Assembly (NCBI GenBank): GCA_020638595.1
Contig: JACKIG010000006.1
Location: 1-64,000 of the forward strand
Source of the DNA: Rhodospirillaceae bacterium
GTDB lineage: Bacteria; Pseudomonadota; Alphaproteobacteria; DSM-16000; Inquilinaceae
Direction of reading: 5' to 3'
Length of the DNA stretch: 64,000 nt
Shown in pieces: positions 59,009 through 64,000 of this stretch. The notes under the pieces were generated by a model. That model ran no database searches. It was not told where the DNA came from and was given only the letters and a program-made list of their open reading frames with translations. A program made the position numbers and the translations under genes. Each line of letters starts with the position of its first letter. The stretch's first letter is position 1.

Positions 59009-59941
59009 TCAGTTCGGGGTCAGCTCGGCCACGCGCTGGTCGCCGAAATAGAGATGCATGGTCCCGACATCCGACGGCACCGCGAAATAGATGGTGCGCA
59101 CGGTGGGCTGGCCCCCGACTTCCGTGCTGTTGAACTGCCAGTTGAGGATGCGGTCGCTGAACCGCTCGCCGATCAGGCCCGCGTTGTGAACGTCGTCGTA
59201 CACGACGCCGAAATCGTACGTGTGCCAGTAGTAGCGGTCGGGCGTGTCGAAATCGTTGCGTTCCTGACCGCGGATGGCGATCTCGATTTCCAGGATCGAC
59301 TGACCGTCGGGCGGGTTGATCTCATTGGACACTTGGATGTTGTTCACCCGCTCGGCCGATGTGACGCTGTCCAGCAGCCGCGTGGCCAGCACCTGGAATT
59401 CCGCACCGTCGGCGGCACCCGGCGGCTTCTGGAAGGTCTGCGGCACCTCGATCGTGGTGCTGTAGAGCTCTCCGACGGTCAGGTCGACCGAGGCGGTGCC
59501 CTGGGGGATCAGGAAGACGGCATTGAAGAAGCCGTCGCGGTCCTGTTCGGTCCAGTTGTTGGGCCGCGAGGCCGAGAACGACACGGAGGAGCGCCGGAAC
59601 TGGCCCTCGTACTGATAGCTGCCGATGGGCGTCCGCGTCTCCCCGCCGGGCAGGGCGACGGTGATGTCGCGATCGTTCGCGCTGACGCGCTGCAGCTCTT
59701 CCGACCACGGGATGTCGAAGACGATGTCGACCCGCAGCAGCACCTGGCCGTCCTCGGCCACCACTTCGGGGAAGCAGCAGGGACGACCGTCGCGCTCGTG
59801 CCACGTGACCAGTTCCGGATAGACGACGACGTCCGTCGACAACGGCTCCAACGTCGGGGCCGTCTGGGCCATGGCGGTAATCGGTGCGGCCAACAAGACG
59901 GCGGCCGTCACCGGCAGCATCAATGCTTTCGTCCTATACAC
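59009..59941 (-). CDS. Secreted hypothetical protein
   Basis: 310 residues, not recognised. GTG 59941 has GGGAGAAG upstream and yields a signal peptide (MYRTKALMLPVTAAVLLAAP); ATG 59962 and 59920 are alternatives. The mature part starts ELVTWHERDGRPCCFPEVVA and has alternating hydrophobic residues suggesting beta-rich domains (GSYQYEGQFRRSSVSFSASR, TVRTIYFAVPSD). Confidence 0.7.
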   Translation of the reverse strand: MYRTKALMLPVTAAVLLAAPITAMAQTAPTLEPLSTDVVVYPELVTWHERDGRPCCFPEVVAEDGQVLLRVDIVFDIPWSEELQRVSANDRDITVALPGGETRTPIGSYQYEGQFRRSSVSFSASRPNNWTEQDRDGFFNAVFLIPQGTASVDLTVGELYSTTIEVPQTFQKPPGAADGAEFQVLATRLLDSVTSAERVNNIQVSNEINPPDGQSILEIEIAIRGQERNDFDTPDRYYWHTYDFGVVYDDVHNAGLIGERFSDRILNWQFNSTEVGGQPTVRTIYFAVPSDVGTMHLYFGDQRVAELTPN

Positions 59942-60084
59942 AGGCTCTTCTCCCTGTTGCATGTGAGGTCGCTGGGGTATGAGGCGGCGACAGAGTCCCG
60001 AGTTGGCACCCGTTTGTCCATGCCGGTGTCGACGCAATGCGGCGGCACGCCGCCGACACGCTGTCCAGGGACGCGACGCGCCGG

Positions 60085-61485
60085 CTAGACGTGAATCGGG
60101 CGCTTGTCCACCGCAAGGGCTGCTTCCTTGACCGCCTCGCTGAGGGTCGGATGGGCGTGGCAGGTGCGGGCGATGTCTTCCGCCGTGGCGCCGAATTCCA
60201 TCGCCAGGGCGCATTCGGCGATGATCGTCCCGGCCTCCGCCCCGATGATGTGCACGCCCAGCACGCGGTCGGTCTTGGCATCCGCCAGGATCTTGACGAA
60301 ACCGTCGGTGGCGTCCATGGCACGGGCACGGCCGTTGGCGGTGAAGGGGAACTTGCCGGCGCGGTAGTCGATGCCGGCGGCCTTCAGCTCCTCCTCGGTC
60401 TTGCCCACCTGTGCTGCCTCCGGCGCGGTGTAGACGACGCCCGGGATGGCCTCGTAATTCACATGCCCGGCCTGTCCGGCCAGGATCTCGGCCACCGCCA
60501 CGCCCTCGTCTTCGGCCTTGTGGGCCAGCATCGGGCCGGCGATGACATCGCCGATGGCATAGATGCGGTCGACGTTGGTGCGGAAATGGCCGTCCGTCCG
60601 CACGCGCCCGCGTTCGTCCGTCTCGACGCCGACGACGTCCAGATGCAGGCCGTTGGTATGGGCCACCCGGCCGACGGACAGCAGGACGACCTCGGTCTCG
60701 ATGGTCTCCGCCTCCCCGCCCTTCACCGGCTCCACCGTCACCGTGACGCCCTTCTTGTGGGCCTTCGCGCCCGTCACCTTGGAGGCGAGCTTGAAGCCCA
60801 TGCCCTGGCGGCCCAGCAGCCGCTGCATCTGCTTGGAAACCTCGCCGTCCATGCCGGGCAGGATGCGGTCGAGGAATTCCACCACCAGCACCTCCGTCCC
60901 CAGGCGCGCCCAGACGGATCCCATTTCCAGCCCGATATAGCCGCCGCCGATCACCACCATGTGCTTGGGCACCTTGGGCAGCGCCAAAGCGCCGGTGGAC
61001 GTGACGATCTTGTCTTCGTCGACGTCGATATTGGGCAGCGGCGCGGAGTCGGAGCCGGTGGCGATGACGATGCCCTTGGCCGCCTTGTAGGCCGTGCCCG
61101 CCACTTCCACGGTATCGGCGGCCGTCAGCCTGGCCGAACCCTTCAGCCACGTGACGCCGTTCTTCTTGAACAGGTATTCCACGCCCTTGACGTTGGCGTC
61201 GACCACCTTGGCCTTGTGCCCCATCATGGCATCCAGGTCGAAGCCGACCTTGCCGACCTTCACGCCGAAGGCGCCGAGATGCTTGGAGGCCTCCTCGAAC
61301 TTCTCGGACGCCTGGAGCAGCGCCTTCGACGGAATGCAGCCGACATTCAGGCAGGTGCCGCCCAGCGTCTCGCGCCGTTCGACGCAGGCCGTCTTGAGGC
61401 CGAGCTGGGCCGCCCGGATGGCGCAAACATAGCCGCCGGGGCCGGCCCCGATGACGATCACGTCGAAGGTGTTGTCGTCCGCCAC
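60085..61485 (-). CDS. lpd: Dihydrolipoyl dehydrogenase (E3)
   Basis: 466 residues. FAD motif VIVIGAGPGGYVCAIRAAQL, redox disulfide GGTCLNVGCIPSKALL, NAD motif MVVIGGGYIGLEMGSVWARL and the C-terminal catalytic His-Glu pair in HAHPTLSEAVKEAAL. It reoxidises the lipoyl arm of OdhB. Third gene of odhA-odhB-lpd on the minus strand. Confidence 0.97.
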   Translation of the reverse strand: MADDNTFDVIVIGAGPGGYVCAIRAAQLGLKTACVERRETLGGTCLNVGCIPSKALLQASEKFEEASKHLGAFGVKVGKVGFDLDAMMGHKAKVVDANVKGVEYLFKKNGVTWLKGSARLTAADTVEVAGTAYKAAKGIVIATGSDSAPLPNIDVDEDKIVTSTGALALPKVPKHMVVIGGGYIGLEMGSVWARLGTEVLVVEFLDRILPGMDGEVSKQMQRLLGRQGMGFKLASKVTGAKAHKKGVTVTVEPVKGGEAETIETEVVLLSVGRVAHTNGLHLDVVGVETDERGRVRTDGHFRTNVDRIYAIGDVIAGPMLAHKAEDEGVAVAEILAGQAGHVNYEAIPGVVYTAPEAAQVGKTEEELKAAGIDYRAGKFPFTANGRARAMDATDGFVKILADAKTDRVLGVHIIGAEAGTIIAECALAMEFGATAEDIARTCHAHPTLSEAVKEAALAVDKRPIHV

Positions 61486-61531
61486 GCCGTTTCTCCGTTT
61501 CCCCGTCGTTCCGCCCGGCCCGACCGCCGCC

Positions 61532-62788
61532 TCAGGCGCCGATCACCAGGCGGCGCGGATCTTCCACCAGTTCCTTGACCCGCACCAGGAAGGTCACGGC
61601 CTCGCGCCCGTCGACGATGCGGTGGTCGTAGGACAGCGCCAGGTACATCATCGGCCGCGCCTCGATCTTGCCGTCCACCACCATGGGGCGCTGCTGCACC
61701 TTGTGCATCCCCAGGATCGCCGACTGGGGCGCATTCAGGATCGGCGTCGACATGAGCGAGCCGTAGACGCCGCCGTTGGAGATCGTGAACGTACCGCCGG
61801 TCAGCTCTTCCATCGCCAGCTTGCCGTCGCGCGCCCGGCGGCCGAGATCGTTGATGGTGGATTCGATCTCCGCGAAGGACAGGCGGTCGCAGTCGCGCAC
61901 CACCGGCACCACCAGGCCCTGCGGCGTGCCCACCGCAACGCCGATGTCATAGTAGTTCTTGTAGACGATATCGGTGCCGTCGATCTCGCCGTTGACGGCG
62001 GGAAGCTCCTGCAACGCCGTCACGCAGGCCTTGACGAAGAACGACATGAAGCCCAGCCGTACGCCGTGCTTCTTCTCGAACGGTTCGCGGTATTCGTTGC
62101 GGACCTTCATCAGCTCCGTCATGTCCACCTCGTTGAAGGTGGTCAGCATGGCGGCGACGTTCTGGGCTTCCTTCAGGCGCGCGGCAATGGTCTGGCGCAG
62201 GCGGCTCATGCGCACCCGCTCCTCCAGATCCTTGCGCGGGCGCTCGGCGGCTGACGGACGGCTGTAGGTGGGCACGGCGATCGTCGCCATCCCCGCAGCG
62301 GCCGGGGCTGCCGCGGCCGCCGGGGCCTGCTGGGGCGCCTTGCCGGGTCCACCGGCGATGGCCGCCTGCACGTCTTCCTTGGTGACGCGCCCGCCCTTGC
62401 CGGTGCCGCTGATGGTCGCCGGATCCAGCCCATGTTCTTCGGCCAGCTTGCGGGCCGCCGGCATGACCGCAGGCTCCGCCTCCGGCGCGGCGGGCGGGGC
62501 CGACGCCTTCGGGGCCGCGGCCGGCTTGGCCGCCGCCGGGGCCGCGGCGGCGCCGTCGCTTGAGATCACCCCGAGCACCGCCCCCACCCCGACATTGTCG
62601 CCCTCGCCGGCGATGATCTCGCTCAGGATGCCGGCGTCGGTCGCGTTGACTTCCAGCGTGACCTTGTCGGTCTCGAGTTCCACCAACGGTTCGTCGCGGG
62701 CCACCGGCTCGCCGACCTTCTTCAGCCACTGGGCCACCGTTGCTTCCGTCACCGACTCGCCCAGGGTGGGCACCACGATTTCAACCAT
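61532..62788 (-). CDS. sucB: 2-oxoglutarate dehydrogenase E2, dihydrolipoyl succinyltransferase
   Basis: 418 residues. Lipoyl domain with the modified Lys in ELETDKVTLEV, a Pro/Ala linker, the E3-binding domain (MPAARKLAEEHGLDPATISG, GKGGRVTKEDV) and the catalytic core ending ALSYDHRIVDGREAVTFLV with active His. Core of the 2-oxoglutarate dehydrogenase complex in the TCA cycle. 68 bases after sucA and 46 before lpd. Confidence 0.97.
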   Translation of the reverse strand: MVEIVVPTLGESVTEATVAQWLKKVGEPVARDEPLVELETDKVTLEVNATDAGILSEIIAGEGDNVGVGAVLGVISSDGAAAAPAAAKPAAAPKASAPPAAPEAEPAVMPAARKLAEEHGLDPATISGTGKGGRVTKEDVQAAIAGGPGKAPQQAPAAAAAPAAAGMATIAVPTYSRPSAAERPRKDLEERVRMSRLRQTIAARLKEAQNVAAMLTTFNEVDMTELMKVRNEYREPFEKKHGVRLGFMSFFVKACVTALQELPAVNGEIDGTDIVYKNYYDIGVAVGTPQGLVVPVVRDCDRLSFAEIESTINDLGRRARDGKLAMEELTGGTFTISNGGVYGSLMSTPILNAPQSAILGMHKVQQRPMVVDGKIEARPMMYLALSYDHRIVDGREAVTFLVRVKELVEDPRRLVIGA

Positions 62789-62856
62789 CAGTCGACCTTC
62801 GCTTGGCTATTGGCGCCCGGCGCCGTCTACAGGTGGACCCGCTTGCAGGCCCCGGA

Positions 62857-64000
62857 TCACGACAGAGTCAGCGCCTCGTCCACCAGGCGGTTCTGTTCTT
62901 CGGTATGGCGGCGCAGCAGCCCGGTCGCCGGTGCCGCGGCCTCGGCCCGGCCAGCATATTTCGGCCTGCTGGCGCCGTGCCCGGTTTCCTCCAGCAGCCG
63001 CTCGATCCGGCGATCGACGAAGAACCAGGCCCCCATATTCGCCGGCTCTTCCTGGCACCAGACCACATCGGCATTGGGGTATTTCTTCAGCTCTTCCGCC
63101 AGCACTTCGGCCGGGAACGGATACAGCTGCTCCAGCCGCAGGATCGTGACGGTGCGCAGCTCGCGCGCATCGCGTTCGCGCTTCAGGTCGTAATAGACCT
63201 TGCCCGTGCAGATCACGACCCGGCGGATCTCCTCGGCCGGGGCCAGGATCTCGTCCTCGTACAGCACGCGATGGAAGCTGGAATTGCGCATGAACATCGA
63301 CAGGTCCGACACGCAGTCCTTGTGCCGCAGCAGCGATTTGGGCGTCATGACGACCAGCGGCTTGCGGAACTCGCGGTGGATCTGCCGGCGCAGCACATGG
63401 AAATAGTTGGCGGGCGTCGTACAGTTGACGACCTGCCAGTTGTCCTCGCCCGACATGGTCAGGAACCGCTCCAGCCGGGCGGACGAATGCTCCGGCCCCT
63501 GGCCTTCGAAGCCGTGCGGCAGCAGCATCACCAGCCCCGACATGCGCAGCCACTTGGCCTCGCCCGGGCAGATGAACTGGTCGATCATGACCTGGGCACC
63601 GTTGGCGAAGTCGCCGAACTGCGCTTCCCACAGCACCAGCGCCTTCGGCTCCGCCAGCGAGAAGCCGTATTCGAAGCCCAGCACGGCGTATTCCGACAAC
63701 GGGCTGTCGTGGACTTCGAACGGGGCCTGGTCCTTGCGGAGATTGGCCAGGGGAACGAAGCGTTCCTCCGTCTCCTGGTCGATCAGCACGGAATGGCGCT
63801 GCGAGAAGGTGCCGCGGCCGCTGTCCTGGCCGGACAGGCGGACCGGAACGCCTTCGCACAGCAATGTCCCGAAGGCCAGCGCTTCCGCCGTCGCCCAGTC
63901 GATGCCCTTGCCCGCCTCGATCAGGCCCTGCTTGGCCTTCAGCTGGCGGATGATCTTGGAATGGGCCTTGAAGCCCTTGGGAATGCGGGTCAGCCCGGCC
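62857..64000 (-). CDS. sucA: 2-oxoglutarate dehydrogenase E1, C-terminal part (5' end beyond window)
   Basis: 381 C-terminal codons of a gene that usually has about 950; the frame stays open to base 64000. The reading from the edge is AGLTRIPKGFKAHSKIIRQ, then IDWATAEALAFGTLLCEGVP, VRLSGQDSGRGTFSQRHSVL and EEPANMGAWFFVDRRIERLL, all standard E1o. It decarboxylates 2-oxoglutarate on ThDP. First visible gene of the odhA-odhB-lpd operon. Confidence 0.97.
   Translation of the reverse strand, partial: AGLTRIPKGFKAHSKIIRQLKAKQGLIEAGKGIDWATAEALAFGTLLCEGVPVRLSGQDSGRGTFSQRHSVLIDQETEERFVPLANLRKDQAPFEVHDSPLSEYAVLGFEYGFSLAEPKALVLWEAQFGDFANGAQVMIDQFICPGEAKWLRMSGLVMLLPHGFEGQGPEHSSARLERFLTMSGEDNWQVVNCTTPANYFHVLRRQIHREFRKPLVVMTPKSLLRHKDCVSDLSMFMRNSSFHRVLYEDEILAPAEEIRRVVICTGKVYYDLKRERDARELRTVTILRLEQLYPFPAEVLAEELKKYPNADVVWCQEEPANMGAWFFVDRRIERLLEETGHGASRPKYAGRAEAAAPATGLLRRHTEEQNRLVDEALTLS

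Noticed and set aside
60040..60055. Terminator hairpin after lpd (CGGCGGC/GCCGCCG)
   Set aside because: Loop of only two bases and no T-run; too weak to call.

Overview
The window is GC-rich DNA, with mostly G or C at third codon positions, packed with genes on both strands. Gene content points to an alphaproteobacterium, most likely of Rhodospirillales type. Supporting features are a cysteine-poor Mur-type Fur regulator, an odhA-odhB-lpd operon, a class I PHA synthase, TRAP transport, several PAS/CHASE histidine kinases, and the ubiTUV genes for oxygen-independent ubiquinone synthesis. The genus cannot be fixed from sequence reading alone. I count about 61 protein genes and no rRNA, tRNA or CRISPR.

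Layout. 1-3.0 kb: the tssA-tssB-tssC end of a type VI secretion cluster (tssC is cut by the window edge), with a divergent methyltransferase-like gene. 4.7-8.9 kb: a SmtB-type ArsR regulator, modD, and a histidine kinase/response regulator pair divergent from a PepSY protein and cytochrome b561. 9.1-15.3 kb: a low-GC membrane ORF, an exported prolyl oligopeptidase, an AraC regulator, and a low-GC gene whose product resembles a eukaryotic-type RGS domain, followed by duplicated inverted-repeat elements. 15.3-25.7 kb: PHA synthase, an HMA-like protein, a TauE/SafE exporter, a membrane PP2C phosphatase, NUDIX and DUF1330 proteins, two tandem DUF2135 paralogues, an atypical SDR, and a secreted SFPD-repeat protein that looks like a 7(1) septoil-knot domain. 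25.7-33.2 kb: the AmmeMemoRadiSam set (fused B-A protein plus divergent radical SAM enzyme) running into a glycosyltransferase and a LmbE deacetylase, then an OpgH glucan synthase. 33.3-39.9 kb: a PAS-GGDEF-EAL protein, a CHASE-type kinase, a long inverted repeat and a ThDP enzyme.

39.9-48.7 kb: an oligopeptide ABC transporter (oppBCDF plus oppA) with ubiT-ubiU-ubiV sitting between oppA and oppB on the same strand. 48.8-54.4 kb: a dctP-dctQ-dctM TRAP operon preceded by a Rieske oxygenase and a tiny membrane protein, then a Mur-type regulator. 54.4-55.2 kb: a parDE toxin-antitoxin pair bracketed by 25-bp direct repeats. 55.2-60 kb: a membrane histidine kinase, a BtuF-like protein without signal peptide, an exported MetX-like alpha/beta hydrolase and a secreted unknown. 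60-64 kb: lpd, odhB (sucB) and the 3' end of odhA (sucA), the 2-oxoglutarate dehydrogenase operon.

Most of the window is ordinary core and transport metabolism. The most unusual items are the RGS-like protein at 14.1 kb, the SFPD-repeat protein at 25.4 kb, the 53-bp-arm inverted repeat at 37.9 kb, the tandem inverted-repeat elements at 14.8-15.1 kb with a third copy at 25.2 kb, and the ubiTUV block inside the opp locus. All family assignments come from reading translated sequence; no database search was run.
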